DNA of 64,000 nucleotides from Pseudomonas abietaniphila. GTDB lineage: Bacteria; Pseudomonadota; Gammaproteobacteria; Pseudomonadales; Pseudomonadaceae. The DNA lies in the NCBI RefSeq assembly GCF_039697315.1, contig NZ_CP155619.1, forward strand, positions 2,418,001 to 2,482,000. Reading direction: 5' to 3'. The translations under genes were made by a program, and so were the position numbers. Below, piece after piece: positions 31,084 through 40,886 of the stretch. The notes below the pieces were generated by a model. The model had not been told where the DNA came from. It saw only the letters and a list, made by a program, of their open reading frames with translations, and searched no databases. Numbering within the stretch: position 1 is the stretch's first letter; every line of letters begins with the position of its first letter.

Positions 31084-31725
31084 ATGTACTTGACGCCGCA
31101 ACACATCCTGCTTGCCGGAGCGACTGGATTGACGGGCGAACACCTGCTCGATCGCTTGCTCAATGAGCCCACCGTCAGCCGCGTATTGGCGCCAAGCCGG
31201 CGCCCGCTGGCCGAACACCCTCACCTGGAAAACCCCGTAGGCGACTTCACCTCTTTGCTCGCAGAACTCGGCGGTCGGGTCGATATCGCCTTCTGCTGCC
31301 TGGGCAGCACGATCAAACAGGCGGGCTCTCAAGATGCGTTTCGCGCCGTCGACATGGACATGGTCGTGGCCTTTGGCAAGCGCGCCCGGGAAATGGGCGC
31401 ACGTCATTTGCTGGTCATCAGCGCCGTAAACGCCGACCCTGAATCCAGCATTTTCTACAGCCGCGTCAAAGGCGAAATGGAAGAAGCGCTCAAGGACCAG
31501 AACTGGCCGCAACTGACCATCGCCCGCCCTTCCCTTTTGATTGGCGAGCGCGAAGACCAGCGCTTGGTGGAGCAGTTGGCCGCGCCGATTGCCAAGCTGA
31601 TTCCCGGCAAATACGGCGGCATCGAAGCCTGCCAACTCGCCCGCGCACTATGGCGCCTGGCGCTGGAAGAGCAGGACGGGGTTCGTGTGGTCGAGTCGGA
31701 TGAGTTGAGGCGGTTGGGGAAATAA
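31084..31725 (+). CDS. NAD(P)H-binding Rossmann-fold oxidoreductase
   Basis: The 213-residue atypical short-chain dehydrogenase/NmrA-like protein has the glycine motif [12 protein letters not shown] near the N-terminus. It also contains [13 protein letters not shown] and the [25 protein letters not shown] segment, where Tyr-x3-Lys (YSRVK) matches the SDR catalytic pair. It probably uses NADPH; the substrate is unknown. It starts with an AGGGAGAAAG ribosome site and is followed by a REP pair. Confidence 0.85.
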   Translation: MYLTPQHILLAGATGLTGEHLLDRLLNEPTVSRVLAPSRRPLAEHPHLENPVGDFTSLLAELGGRVDIAFCCLGSTIKQAGSQDAFRAVDMDMVVAFGKRAREMGARHLLVISAVNADPESSIFYSRVKGEMEEALKDQNWPQLTIARPSLLIGEREDQRLVEQLAAPIAKLIPGKYGGIEACQLARALWRLALEEQDGVRVVESDELRRLGK

Positions 31726-31767
31726 CACGCCTTGCAGCGCTGCAGGATGCCCTGTGGAATGCAGTCC

Positions 31768-31860
31768 CCTGTGGGAGCGAGCTTGCTCGCGAATGGCCAG
31801 CAAAGCCGACACATTTGTATCGGTCGAAAGATCATTCGCGAGCAAGCTCGCTCCCACAGG
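31768..31860. repeat. REP palindrome pair (GAGCTTGCTCGC flavour)
   Basis: The left arm at 31768-31797 reads CTGTGGGAGCGAGCTTGCTC and the right arm at 31831-31860 is its perfect reverse complement over about 27 bases, including the outer CCTGTGGG/CCCACAGG. It lies between convergent genes. Confidence 0.88.
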
Positions 31861-31895
31861 TCGTTTATCAGTTCATTTCTCAGCCATCAACAGAC

Positions 31896-32186
31896 CTACA
31901 ACCCACCTGTCGCCTGAAACCCTACGCCCAGCGCCGTCAGGATAGATAGCGGCAGCAGTAAAGTGTCCAGCAACGCGCTGCCCGGCAGGTCCAGCATCGG
32001 GTATTTCGGCGCTTCGGCACCGAACCGGTCCTTCTCGCAGCAACCGCCTTGAATCGCATACAGATCCAGCCGCGTACCTGAATACACCACAGGCGCGCCC
32101 GGCTGATTGGCATCCAGCGTGCGCACCGTTGAACAACCGGTGGCGAGCAAAAGGCCGAGGGTGAGGACGAACAGCTTCTTATTCAT
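31896..32186 (-). CDS. YceK/YidQ-family lipoprotein
   Basis: The 96-residue protein has a lipobox LLLATGC (Cys18). It then carries the family features [33 protein letters not shown] and a hydrophobic segment near the C-terminus. The role is unknown. The ATG at 32186 overlaps the ubiX stop, indicating translational coupling at the end of the mpl-ubiX operon; a TTG at 32195 is a weaker alternative. Confidence 0.82.
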   Translation of the reverse strand: MNKKLFVLTLGLLLATGCSTVRTLDANQPGAPVVYSGTRLDLYAIQGGCCEKDRFGAEAPKYPMLDLPGSALLDTLLLPLSILTALGVGFQATGGL

Positions 32187-32808
32187 CGGCGCCAAAGTGA
32201 TGCTCGCCCCAACGCGGCAGCATGTCCTGAGGAATGTTCAGAAGATTGAGAATCCGGGCGACGACGAAGTCGACCAGGTCATCAATGGTCTGCGGCTGGT
32301 GATAGAAACCCGGCGAGGCCGGAAGAATCACCGCGCCCAGATTCGACAGCTTGAGCATGTTTTCCAGATGAATGCTGGAAAACGGCGCTTCGCGCGGCAC
32401 CAGAATCAGCTGACGGCGTTCCTTGAGGGTGACGTCCGCAGCGCGCTCGATGAGGTTGTTGCACGCGCCCGTGGCGATGGCAGACAAGGTGCCAGTCGAG
32501 CACGGCACGACGACCATGGCGCTCGGCGAGCCCGAACCGGACGCCACCGGGGACATCCAGTCTTCTTTGCCGTACACCCGAATCTGCCCGGCAGCCGCGC
32601 CGGTGTATTCCGTCAGGAACGCCTGCATCATTTGCGGTTTGGGCGGCAGAGTGACGTCGGTCTCGGTGGCCATCACCAACTGCGCGGCCTTGGAGATCAG
32701 GAAATGCACTTCGCGATCTTCACGCACCAGGCAGTCGAGCAGACGCAGGCCGTATTGCGCGCCGGATGCGCCGGTCATCGCGAGGGTAATGCGTTCAGGG
32801 CCGCTCAT
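32179..32808 (-). CDS. ubiX: Flavin prenyltransferase UbiX
   Basis: Makes prenylated FMN, the cofactor of UbiD-type decarboxylases in ubiquinone biosynthesis. The product is 209 residues with the [15 protein letters not shown] flavin-binding start, [27 protein letters not shown] and the [31 protein letters not shown] block. Its start overlaps the mpl stop (ATGA). Confidence 0.95.
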   Translation of the reverse strand: MSGPERITLAMTGASGAQYGLRLLDCLVREDREVHFLISKAAQLVMATETDVTLPPKPQMMQAFLTEYTGAAAGQIRVYGKEDWMSPVASGSGSPSAMVVVPCSTGTLSAIATGACNNLIERAADVTLKERRQLILVPREAPFSSIHLENMLKLSNLGAVILPASPGFYHQPQTIDDLVDFVVARILNLLNIPQDMLPRWGEHHFGADE

Positions 32809-34154
32809 TTCAGCGCCTCGGCCAGTTTGCCGTGCAGACCGCCGAAGCCGCCATTGCTCATGATCACCACGTGAGTGCCCGGCTGGGCCAGACCCTTCAC
32901 GCGCTCAATGATGCCTTCCAGCGAATCGCAGACCACGGCCGGCACCTTGCACTGAGCTGCGGTGGCGCCCAGGTCCCAGCCCAGATTGGACGGGGCGTAC
33001 CAGACCACCTGATCGGCCTGATCAACACTTTCCGGCAGACCGTCCCGGTGCGCGCCAAGCTTCATGGAGTTGGAGCGTGGCTCGACGATGGCAATGATCG
33101 GTGAATCGCCGACCTTCTTGCGTAAGCCATCCAGCGTGGTGGCGATGGCGGTCGGGTGGTGGGCGAAGTCGTCATAAATGGTGATGCCGCGTACTTCAGC
33201 GACTTTTTCCATGCGCCGCTTCACGCTTTTGAACGCACTCAATGCTTCGACGCCCTGTTGCGGCACCACGCCGACGTGCCGCGCGGCCGCCAGCGTGGCG
33301 AGCGCGTTGGCGACGTTGTGTTGACCGGTCATGCCCCAGTCCACGACGCCTTGGGCGACGCCTTCAAAGAGGACTTCGAACTTCGAGCCGTCCTCGCTCA
33401 GCAGCTTCGCCTGCCACTGACCGCCTTGCCCGGTGGTTTGTACCGGCGTCCAGCAACCCATTTCAATCACGCGCTGCAGCGCAGGCTCAGTGGTCGGATG
33501 AATCACCAGACCTTCACTCGGAATGGTGCGCACCAAGTGATGGAATTGGCGCTCGATGGCAGGCAGATCGGGGAAGATGTCGGCGTGATCGAACTCAAGG
33601 TTGTTGAGGATCGCAGTGCGCGGGCCGTAGTGAACGAATTTTGAGCGTTTATCGAAGAACGCACTGTCGTATTCGTCGGCCTCGACCACGAAAAACGGCG
33701 TGTCGCCCAAGCGGGCGGACACCGCAAAATTCTGAGGCACGCCACCGATCAGGAAACCCGGTGCCATGCCCGCGTGTTCCAGCACCCAGGCCAGCATGCT
33801 GCTGGTCGTGGTCTTGCCATGGGTGCCGGCAACCGCCAGCACCCAGCGACCGCGCAATACGTGATCGGCCAGCCACTGCGGCCCGGACACATACGGCAGG
33901 CCTTTGTTGAGGACGTATTCAACCGCCGGATTACCGCGCGACATGGCGTTGCCGACCACCACCAGATCCGGTGCAGGTTCCAGGTGTGCCGGGTCGTAAC
34001 CTTGCATCAACGTGATGCCCTGCGCTTCGAGCTGCGTGCTCATCGGCGGGTAGACGTTGGCATCGGAGCCGGTGACTGTATGGCCCAAATCCTTGGCGAG
34101 AACCGCCAGCGAACCCATGAACGTGCCGCAGATACCCAGAATATGAATGTGCAT
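32805..34154 (-). CDS. mpl: UDP-N-acetylmuramate:L-alanyl-gamma-D-glutamyl-meso-diaminopimelate ligase
   Basis: Recycling ligase that attaches the salvaged tripeptide to UDP-MurNAc. The product is 449 residues with the three Mur-ligase domains: the Rossmann N-terminus [15 protein letters not shown], the P-loop [12 protein letters not shown] and the [10 protein letters not shown] motif of the C-terminal half. I chose ATG 34154, preceded by AAGAGGT, over a longer frame. Mpl feeds the pool used by the window's peptidoglycan enzymes. Confidence 0.95.
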   Translation of the reverse strand: MHIHILGICGTFMGSLAVLAKDLGHTVTGSDANVYPPMSTQLEAQGITLMQGYDPAHLEPAPDLVVVGNAMSRGNPAVEYVLNKGLPYVSGPQWLADHVLRGRWVLAVAGTHGKTTTSSMLAWVLEHAGMAPGFLIGGVPQNFAVSARLGDTPFFVVEADEYDSAFFDKRSKFVHYGPRTAILNNLEFDHADIFPDLPAIERQFHHLVRTIPSEGLVIHPTTEPALQRVIEMGCWTPVQTTGQGGQWQAKLLSEDGSKFEVLFEGVAQGVVDWGMTGQHNVANALATLAAARHVGVVPQQGVEALSAFKSVKRRMEKVAEVRGITIYDDFAHHPTAIATTLDGLRKKVGDSPIIAIVEPRSNSMKLGAHRDGLPESVDQADQVVWYAPSNLGWDLGATAAQCKVPAVVCDSLEGIIERVKGLAQPGTHVVIMSNGGFGGLHGKLAEALK

Positions 34155-34286
34155 GACCGACCTCTTAAAACGTTCGCGCAGGTTAGCGTAGAGAGGGTCA
34201 ATTCGCACAGGTCAATTGCTGGAATACAGCCATGAGATCAAAGACTCCGTGGGATGGATACATCAAACGTCCAGGACGTTGTTGCC

Positions 34287-34381
34287 CTCTGTGGGAGCGA
34301 ATTCATTCTCGACTGGCCAGTGAAACCGACACTTGTCTGTTGGCTTAACTATTTTTCGCGAATGAATTCGCTCCCACAGGG
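34287..34381. repeat. REP palindrome pair (GAATTC flavour)
   Basis: The left arm at 34287-34316 reads TGTGGGAGCGAATTCATTCT and the right arm at 34355-34381 reads TCGCGAATGAATTCGCTCCC. It lies between mpl and the sigma-54 activator gene. Confidence 0.85.
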
Positions 34382-34399
34382 AATACGCTGGAGTCGAGC

Positions 34400-36316
34400 T
34401 TAGCGATTGATCCCATGCTTACGCAGCTTTCTATAGAGGGTGTTGCGACTGACGCCCAACTCCTTCGCCGCGTGGGTCATGTGCCAGCGTTGCGCCTCCA
34501 GGGTCGCGACCAATGCAGAGCGCTCGGCATCGTCCAGTGGCGACTCGCTGTGTTCAGCCTCGACGGCTTTTTGCGCAGCGCTCTGACGAATCAATGCCGG
34601 CAAATCGGCGAAACATATCTGATCGTCCTCGCACAACGCCGCCAGCGTTCTCAGGACATTGCGCATCTGCCGCACGTTGCCCGGCCAGTTGAAGGCCAGC
34701 AGTGAGTCCCTCGCCGCGGGCTCAATGACCACGGCATGGCCACCCGCCTCTTCCTCCAGCAGAAAATCCAGCAACTGACATTTATCACTGCGTTCACGCA
34801 ACGGCGGGAGCGCGATCTCCAGGCCGTTGAGCCGATAGTAGAGGTCCTCACGGAAGCTGCCGTCCTCAACCCGCCCCAGCAAATTCCGGTGCGTCGCGCT
34901 GATGATTCGTACATCCACGGGCTGCGGTTCACCGCCAATCGGCACCACCAGGCGATCCTCCAGCACCCGCAGCAAGCGCGTCTGCAAGGCCACCGGCATG
35001 TCGCCAATCTCGTCGAGGAACAACGTGCCGCCATCGGCTTGCTGCAACTTGCCGCGCATCCCTTCCTTGCGCGCGCCGGTGAAGCTGCCGCCGCGATAAC
35101 CGAACAGCTCGCTTTCGATGAGGCTTTCCGGAATCGCCGCACAGTTCAGCGCCACAAAAGGCTTGCCTGCCCGCTGACTGGCCTGATGCACGGCCTTGGC
35201 GAACGCTTCCTTGCCAGAGCCGGTTTCGCCATTGATCAACAGCGGCACATCGCGCTCAAAGACCTTGAGCGCGCGACGAAAATCCGTTTGCAGCGACGGA
35301 TCGCCCAAGCAGATCCCGCTTAGCGCCGGCTGCAAAGTCGGTTTGCTGGCAATGGGAATAGAAAGCGGTTTCGCTCCGGGCCGCGACTGCCCACGCAGGA
35401 GTGCGAAGAATCCGCGCCCGTCCCGCGTCCGCAAGGGCCAGCGGGTGGTTGCATCGGGCGACGCACGGCCCATCAGTTCGTCCAGCGAACACTCGAATAA
35501 CGTCGCGACGGACTGCCCGACCAGTTCGGCGCGCCCCAGACTCAACAGGTTCAGCGCACTTTGATTCAGCGCACTGACGCGACCCTCGCCATCGAACGCC
35601 AGCAAGCCTTCGCTGAACAGCCCGACCGATCCCGCCTGCAAATGGAAACGCAGCAGCCACTGATCGTCGCAGTGACGAAGGAAATAACTGCTTTCAATCA
35701 TCTTCGCCGACAGATTGACCAGCGCCATGGTGTGAAACTGGCTTTGCCGGGACACGTCATGCCGAGCGGAGGAAACGTCCAGCACCGCGAGCAGGTCACC
35801 GTGAGGATCGAACACCGGGCTCGCCGAACAGGTCAGCCCGGTGTGCCGGCCGCGAAAGTGCTCGTCGCGATGAATCGTCACCGACTGCCGCTCGACCAGG
35901 CAGGTGCCAATGCCGTTGGTGCCCTCGCGCGCTTCACTCCAGTCCGCGCCCAGCCACAACCCGGCACGCTCGAAAATCCTGCGCTCGCCGGGCTCGGTCA
36001 CACAATTGAGGATGACGCCTCGCGCATCGGTCAGCAGCACGGCATTGCCGCCCGATAACTGCTGATGCAGGTTGTTCATTTCGCCACCGGCAATCGTCAG
36101 CACTTGTTGCAGGCGCTCGCGGCTTTCCAGCACCCGGGCGTGCTCAAGCACCGTCGGCGCCATTGGCTGGGCGGGGTCGAGGTGATAGTCCTCAAGGCAA
36201 CGCAGCCACGAACGAGCGATGGAAGGATCGGCGCCGGGGCCGTATTGATGATGAGCGTTGCCTTGGGCAACAGTCAGGACTTGTTGGGCATGTCGAGAGA
36301 AGGGGCTGCTGTGCAT
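34400..36316 (-). CDS. Sigma-54-dependent transcriptional activator, AcoR/EatR type
   Basis: The 638-residue enhancer-binding protein has three domains. An N-terminal GAF sensor region (about residues 30-260) is followed by a PAS-like linker and an AAA+ ATPase domain. The ATPase domain has Walker A GETGSGKE (about residue 362), the sigma-54 contact loop GSFTGA (a variant of GAFTGA) and Walker B GGTLFLDEIGDM. A C-terminal Fis-type HTH (HMTHAAKELGVSRNTLYRKLRKHGI) ends the protein. I chose ATG 36316, preceded by AGGAAG, and reject a 690-residue upstream extension. The divergent gene is an aldehyde dehydrogenase with a -24/-12 promoter, the likely target. The inducer is probably an alcohol, aldehyde or amine. 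Confidence 0.92.
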   Translation of the reverse strand: MHSSPFSRHAQQVLTVAQGNAHHQYGPGADPSIARSWLRCLEDYHLDPAQPMAPTVLEHARVLESRERLQQVLTIAGGEMNNLHQQLSGGNAVLLTDARGVILNCVTEPGERRIFERAGLWLGADWSEAREGTNGIGTCLVERQSVTIHRDEHFRGRHTGLTCSASPVFDPHGDLLAVLDVSSARHDVSRQSQFHTMALVNLSAKMIESSYFLRHCDDQWLLRFHLQAGSVGLFSEGLLAFDGEGRVSALNQSALNLLSLGRAELVGQSVATLFECSLDELMGRASPDATTRWPLRTRDGRGFFALLRGQSRPGAKPLSIPIASKPTLQPALSGICLGDPSLQTDFRRALKVFERDVPLLINGETGSGKEAFAKAVHQASQRAGKPFVALNCAAIPESLIESELFGYRGGSFTGARKEGMRGKLQQADGGTLFLDEIGDMPVALQTRLLRVLEDRLVVPIGGEPQPVDVRIISATHRNLLGRVEDGSFREDLYYRLNGLEIALPPLRERSDKCQLLDFLLEEEAGGHAVVIEPAARDSLLAFNWPGNVRQMRNVLRTLAALCEDDQICFADLPALIRQSAAQKAVEAEHSESPLDDAERSALVATLEAQRWHMTHAAKELGVSRNTLYRKLRKHGINR

Positions 36317-36412
36317 TTTTATTGTTCTTCCTAGGTTCTGCCTGGGGAGCTGTGAACCAGCATCCTCCTCGTCCCCGGTCATTGCAATGCTTCCAAAGGC
36401 GCAGCCCGGCGG

Positions 36413-36467
36413 GGTGTCCCACATTCGATACAAAGTGTCATTCGGGCCGTATCGAGGCTGGCACAAC
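36413..36467. promoter_or_regulatory. Paired inverted upstream activator sites
   Basis: Two 19-base sites face each other: 36413-36431 on the plus strand and 36449-36467 on the minus strand. Both match TGTNCCANNNTCGATAC. They lie 62 or more bases upstream of the -24 element (36529), a distance typical for enhancer sites of sigma-54 activators, and between the regulator and its target. Confidence 0.6.
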
Positions 36468-36528
36468 GACATCCTCCAATCCCCTCCTTTATCAGCAAAA
36501 CCCTTATAAACCGGGGGCCTCGCGGCAA

Positions 36529-36544
36529 TGGCCCGCGCTTTGCT
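36529..36544 (+). promoter_or_regulatory. Sigma-54 promoter (-24/-12) of the aldehyde dehydrogenase
   Basis: TGGCCC-N5-TTGCT matches the TGGCAC-N5-TTGCW consensus, with GG and GC at the required 12-base spacing (36530-36531 and 36542-36543). The predicted start of transcription is near 36555, about 85 bases before the ATG at 36639. Confidence 0.75.
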
Positions 36545-36638
36545 CTACGCTCTTATCAAGCACAGCCGCCTCACCGCCGCTGGAGCAAGCAGCCGTGCGT
36601 TATCCCCACACAATCACAAGAGCAAGGAGATATTCACC

Positions 36639-38159
36639 ATGCGTTATGCCCATCCCGGTACTGAAGGCTCGCTCGTTACCTTCAAGACCCAATACGGCAA
36701 CTACATCGGTGGCGAATTCGTGCCGCCGGTCAAAGGCCAGTATTTTGAAAACACTTCGCCGATCACCGGCAAGCTGATTGCCCAGTTTCCTCGTTCCACT
36801 GCCGAAGACATCGATAAAGCGCTGGATGCCGCTCACGCTGCAGCCGATGCGTGGGGCAAGACCTCCGTTCAGGAACGCTCCCTGACCCTACTGAAAATCG
36901 CTGACCGCATCGAGCAGAATCTCGAACTGCTGGCCGTGACCGAAACCTGGGACAACGGCAAAGCCGTTCGCGAAACCCTGAACGCCGACATTCCGCTGGC
37001 AGTCGATCACTTCCGTTATTTCGCTGGCGTGCTGCGGGCTCAGGAAGGCTCCGCCGCTGAGATCGACGGCAACACCGTCGCGTACCACATTCACGAACCA
37101 CTGGGCGTGGTCGGTCAGATCATCCCGTGGAACTTCCCATTGCTGATGGCGGCTTGGAAGCTCGCCCCTGCATTGGCGGCTGGCAACTGCATCGTGCTCA
37201 AACCCGCCGAGCAAACTCCACTGGGCATCACCGTTCTGATGGAGCTGATCGGCGACCTTCTGCCGAAAGGCGTGCTCAACGTCGTGCAAGGTTATGGCCG
37301 TGAAGCCGGTGAAGCGCTGGCCAGCAGCAAGCGTATCGCCAAAATCGCGTTCACCGGCTCGACACCAGTGGGCTCGCACATCATGAAACTGGCGGCCGAC
37401 AGCATCATTCCGTCCACCGTGGAGCTGGGCGGCAAGTCGCCGAACATCTACTTCGAAGACGTGATGAGCGCCGAGCCTGAATTCATCGACAAATGCGCAG
37501 AAGGCGTGGTTCTGGCGTTCTTCAATCAGGGCGAAGTCTGCACCTGCCCTTCGCGCTGCCTGGTTCAGGAGTCCATCTATCCGCAGTTCATGGAAGCGGT
37601 GATGAAGAAGGTGCTGAAGATCAAGCGCGGCGACCCGCTGGACACCGACACCATGGTCGGCGCTCAGGCGTCGCAGCAGCAGTTCGACAAGATCCTCTCC
37701 TACCTCGACATCGCCCAGGGCGAAGGCGCCGAGCTGCTCACCGGCGGCAAGGTCGAGAAAATGGAAGGCTCGCTGGCGACCGGTTACTACATCCAGCCGA
37801 CGCTGCTCAAAGGCAACAACAAGATGCGCGTGTTCCAGGAAGAAATCTTTGGTCCGGTGGTCAGCGTCACCACCTTCAAGGATGAAGCCGAAGCCATCGC
37901 CATCGCCAACGACACCGAGTTCGGCCTGGGCGCTGGCGTCTGGACCCGCGACATCAACCGCGCCTACCGCGTGGGTCGTGCGATCAAGGCCGGTCGCGTG
38001 TGGACCAACTGCTACCACCTGTATCCGGCCCACGCCGCGTTCGGTGGCTACAAGAAGTCCGGCGTCGGTCGCGAAACCCACAAGGTTGCCCTCGAGCACT
38101 ACCAACAGACCAAAAACCTGCTGGTGAGCTACGACATCAACCCGCTGGGCTTCTTCTGA
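36639..38159 (+). CDS. NAD-dependent aldehyde dehydrogenase (acetaldehyde/broad-range type)
   Basis: The 506-residue protein of the ALDH superfamily oxidises aldehydes to acids. The NAD-binding motif [12 protein letters not shown], the Glu in [14 protein letters not shown] and the catalytic Cys in [16 protein letters not shown] are present. ATG 36639 is preceded by AAGGAGATATT, a strong ribosome site; the upstream frame overlaps the sigma-54 promoter and is rejected. The divergent AcoR/EatR-type activator suggests induction by an alcohol or amine. In P. aeruginosa the homologous pair adjoins ethanolamine genes; none follow here. A UUCG-loop terminator follows the stop. Confidence 0.93.
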   Translation: MRYAHPGTEGSLVTFKTQYGNYIGGEFVPPVKGQYFENTSPITGKLIAQFPRSTAEDIDKALDAAHAAADAWGKTSVQERSLTLLKIADRIEQNLELLAVTETWDNGKAVRETLNADIPLAVDHFRYFAGVLRAQEGSAAEIDGNTVAYHIHEPLGVVGQIIPWNFPLLMAAWKLAPALAAGNCIVLKPAEQTPLGITVLMELIGDLLPKGVLNVVQGYGREAGEALASSKRIAKIAFTGSTPVGSHIMKLAADSIIPSTVELGGKSPNIYFEDVMSAEPEFIDKCAEGVVLAFFNQGEVCTCPSRCLVQESIYPQFMEAVMKKVLKIKRGDPLDTDTMVGAQASQQQFDKILSYLDIAQGEGAELLTGGKVEKMEGSLATGYYIQPTLLKGNNKMRVFQEEIFGPVVSVTTFKDEAEAIAIANDTEFGLGAGVWTRDINRAYRVGRAIKAGRVWTNCYHLYPAHAAFGGYKKSGVGRETHKVALEHYQQTKNLLVSYDINPLGFF

Positions 38160-38181
38160 TTCAGCGAAAACGCGTCACATG

Positions 38182-38205
38182 ACGGCCTCTTCGGAGGCCG
38201 TTTTT
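38182..38205 (+). terminator. Intrinsic terminator after the aldehyde dehydrogenase
   Basis: ACGGCCTC-TTCG-GAGGCCGT followed by five T: an 8-bp stem with a UUCG tetraloop, 22 bases after the stop. Confidence 0.9.
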
Positions 38206-38241
38206 ATTGCAGGCGAGCGCACATTTTGGCCACCCCACCGT

Positions 38242-38357
38242 ACCTGTAGGAGACGTCGGAGGTTACGACGGCAGCGATAGCGGTGGATCAATCACAGTTG
38301 AGTTGCCTGACACACCGCCTTCGCTGCCCTCGTAACCTCGGACGTCTCCCACAGAGG
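38242..38357. repeat. Long inverted repeat of a different REP-like family
   Basis: Left arm 38242-38285 (starting CTGTAGGAGACGTCGGAGGT) and right arm 38313-38357 (ending CCTCGGACGTCTCCCACAG) pair over about 44 bases, including a GTTACGA core not seen in the other REPs of the window. The 348-base gap it fills holds no gene. Confidence 0.8.
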
Positions 38358-38507
38358 TGGGCGGTGTTGCGGACTTCGCGAACAGGAATCCAATCCGCTT
38401 TTGGATTGCGCTTTCTAAACCGCTTAGGCACAGTCAAAACCGTCTGTCCCAGTGCCAGGCGCGTCCTCCCCCGTTCATGAAATGCACTATGAAGCTGAGG
38501 CCCAACC

Positions 38508-38960
38508 ATGCGGATCATCCAAGCCACCCTGGAGCACCTGGACCTGTTGACCCCGTTGTTCGTCAAATACCGTGAGTTTTACGGCGAACTGCCTTTCCCC
38601 GATTCCTCCCGCGCGTTCCTCGAAAAACGCCTGCGTCGCGAAGAATCGGTGATTTACCTGGCTTTGCACGATGAAGACGACAGCAAGCTGCTGGGCTTCT
38701 GTCAGCTCTACCCAAGCTACTCCTCGCTCTCGCTCAAACGCGTCTGGATCCTCAACGACATCTACGTCGCCGAAGACGCCCGCCGCCAGCTTGTCGCCGA
38801 CCACCTGATCCAGAAAGCCAAGAAGATGGCCCGGGAAACCCAGGCCGTGCGCATGCGTGTCTCCACCAGCGCCAACAACGAAGTCGCCCAGAAGGTCTAC
38901 GAATCGATCGGGTTTCGCGAAGACACCCAGTTCAAGAACTACGTGTTGCCGATTAATTGA
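38508..38960 (+). CDS. GNAT-family acetyltransferase
   Basis: The 150-residue N-acetyltransferase begins MRIIQATLEHLDLLTPLFVKYREFYG. It has the family A-motif around VWILNDIYVAEDARRQLVADHLIQKA (acetyl-CoA loop slightly variant, RRQLVA instead of RxxGxG/A). The C-terminal YESIGFREDTQFKNYVLPI is standard. The substrate is not evident. It lies next to the aldehyde dehydrogenase, as in P. aeruginosa. Confidence 0.88.
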   Translation: MRIIQATLEHLDLLTPLFVKYREFYGELPFPDSSRAFLEKRLRREESVIYLALHDEDDSKLLGFCQLYPSYSSLSLKRVWILNDIYVAEDARRQLVADHLIQKAKKMARETQAVRMRVSTSANNEVAQKVYESIGFREDTQFKNYVLPIN

Positions 38961-38978
38961 ACCAATGCCGCAGCTTCC

Positions 38979-39160
38979 ATGTAGGAGCGCGCTTGCCCGC
39001 GATGGCGTCGGGTCAGTCGGCATCGGCGTTGCAGGCACACTGTAATCGCGAAACAACGCCGCAGCTCCCCGCGTAGGAGCGCGCTTGCCCGCGATGGCGT
39101 CGGGTCAGTCGACATTGACGCTGCAGGCCTACGGTGTTCGCGGGCAAGCGCGCTCCTACA
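38979..39160. repeat. REP cluster: two direct copies plus one inverted copy
   Basis: Two direct copies, starting GTAGGAGCGCGCTTGCCCGC and continuing identically through GATGGCGTCGGGTCAGTCG, lie at about 38980-39019 and 39073-39111. One inverted REP (GCGGGCAAGCGCGCTCCTAC) lies at about 39139-39160. It occupies most of the 348-base gap before the DedA gene. Confidence 0.85.
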
Positions 39161-39308
39161 AGGGGTCTGTGTTGCATCACTACCAAATGTTTCAATTGAT
39201 GAGTCCCTCTAAGCAACACCCCGTTTCTTCCCTCTATAATGCGGCCCACATCGCTTCCACTTAACGACTCGCACGACCCGGATCGGGTCTCACACTCAGG
39301 TGCCGTAC

Positions 39309-39956
39309 ATGGACTTCAACCCCCTCGACATCATTCTTCACCTCGACGTCTACCTCGACATGCTGGTGACCAACTACGGCACCTGGGTCTACGCCATTCT
39401 GTTCCTGGTGATTTTTTGCGAGACGGGGCTGGTCGTCACACCGTTCCTGCCGGGTGATTCGCTGCTGTTCATCGCTGGCGCCGTCGCGGCCGGCGGTGGT
39501 CTGGACCCTGTGCTGCTGGCGTGCCTGTTGATGGCCGCCGCCATTCTGGGCGACAGCACTAACTACGTGATTGGCCGAACGGTAGGCGACAAGCTGTTCA
39601 AGAACCCCAACTCCAAAATCTTCCGTCGCGACTACCTGACCAAAACCCACGAGTTCTACGAGCGCCACGGCGGCAAGACCGTCACCCTGGCGCGTTTCCT
39701 GCCGATCATCCGCACCTTCGCCCCGTTCGTTGCCGGTCTGGGCAAGATGAACTACCTGCGCTTCGTGAGCTTCAGCGTGCTGGGTTCGATCCTCTGGGTC
39801 GGCGGCCTGGTGACGCTCGGTTACTTCTTCGGCAACATCCCGTTCATCAAGAAGAACCTCACCCTGCTGGTGCTGGTGATCATCCTGATCTCGCTGCTGC
39901 CGATGATCATCGGGCTGGTTCGCAGCCGCATGGGCCGTTCCGCCGAGGCGCGCTGA
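39309..39956 (+). CDS. DedA-family membrane protein
   Basis: The 215-residue VTT-domain protein has about five hydrophobic segments. It carries the family block FCETGLVVTPFLPGDSLLF, GDSTNYVIGRTVGDK and ARFLPIIRTFAPFVAGLG. DedA proteins flip or recycle undecaprenyl phosphate or phospholipids and support envelope energetics. I chose ATG 39309; an in-frame GTG at 39300 is possible. mtfA follows after 4 bases. Confidence 0.9.
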   Translation: MDFNPLDIILHLDVYLDMLVTNYGTWVYAILFLVIFCETGLVVTPFLPGDSLLFIAGAVAAGGGLDPVLLACLLMAAAILGDSTNYVIGRTVGDKLFKNPNSKIFRRDYLTKTHEFYERHGGKTVTLARFLPIIRTFAPFVAGLGKMNYLRFVSFSVLGSILWVGGLVTLGYFFGNIPFIKKNLTLLVLVIILISLLPMIIGLVRSRMGRSAEAR

Positions 39957-39960
39957 TTCC

Positions 39961-40779
39961 ATGTGGTCGCTGGGCGGCTGGCTCAAGCGCCGCACGCTGG
40001 CGCGCAACCCCGTTGATCCCGAGCTCTGGGATCGGGTGCGCCAGCGTTTGCCGATCCTCGATGGCATCAGCGCCGAAGAGGATCGCTACCTGCTCGACAG
40101 CTGCGTGCTGTTCCTGCAGGCCAAACACCTCACGGCGCTGGAAGGCGTCAATCTGGATGACGAGTCACGGCTGTTCCTCGCCGCGCAGGCGCAACTGCCT
40201 TTGTTGGCGCTGGGCGACCTGGACTGGTATCAGGGGTTTCACGAGATCGTCCTCTATGGCGACGACTTCATCAGCCCGCAGAAGCACCGCGACGCCAACG
40301 GCATCGAACACGAGTGGGACGGTGAACACAGCGGCGAAGCCTGGTCGCAAGGCCCGGTGATCCTCGCCTGGCCGGGCGTGCTGTCGAGCGGCGGCTGGGA
40401 AGCCTATAACCTCGTTATCCATGAGCTGGCACACAAGCTCGACATGCTCAACGGCGACGCCAACGGCCACCCGCCGCTGCACAACGACATGCGCATCCGC
40501 GACTGGACCGAGGCGATGCAAACGGCCTACGACGACATGAACCGTCAGCTGGACGCCGACCCCGACGCCGAAACCGCCCTTGATCCCTACGCCGCCGAAA
40601 ACCCTGCGGAGTTTTTCGCCGTCACCAGCGAATACTTCTTCAGCGCCCCGGATTTATTGGTCGACGCCTATCCAGCGGTGTATCAGCAGCTCAAGGCGTT
40701 CTATCGGCAGGATCCTTTGGCGCGCTTGACGGCACTTCAAGCGGAAAACCCGGTCTATCAGGCTCAACACGACGCCTGA
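39961..40779 (+). CDS. mtfA: M90-family zinc metallopeptidase, MtfA-like
   Basis: The 272-residue cytoplasmic protein resembles E. coli MtfA, which binds Mlc and has aminopeptidase activity. The zinc motif HELAHKLDMLNGD (HEXXH) is intact, and the downstream ENPAEFFAVTSEYFFSAPDLL supplies the third ligand region. The N-terminus (RLPILDGISAEEDRYLLDSC) and HEIVLYGDDFI follow the family. It is 4 bases after dedA. Confidence 0.88.
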   Translation: MWSLGGWLKRRTLARNPVDPELWDRVRQRLPILDGISAEEDRYLLDSCVLFLQAKHLTALEGVNLDDESRLFLAAQAQLPLLALGDLDWYQGFHEIVLYGDDFISPQKHRDANGIEHEWDGEHSGEAWSQGPVILAWPGVLSSGGWEAYNLVIHELAHKLDMLNGDANGHPPLHNDMRIRDWTEAMQTAYDDMNRQLDADPDAETALDPYAAENPAEFFAVTSEYFFSAPDLLVDAYPAVYQQLKAFYRQDPLARLTALQAENPVYQAQHDA

Positions 40780-40886
40780 AGCCGACCGCCACGCATGGCA
40801 TCGCTTCTCGAATGTGCCTATAATCCGGCCCACTTTTTGGCGTTGCACGCCAGATTCTGAATGGTCAACCAAGGGGGCAAAGCCCA

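Noticed and set aside
36457..36475. Alternative sigma-54 promoter at TGGCAC near 36460
   Set aside because: The -12 element (CATCC) does not match TTGC; the site at 36529-36544 fits better.
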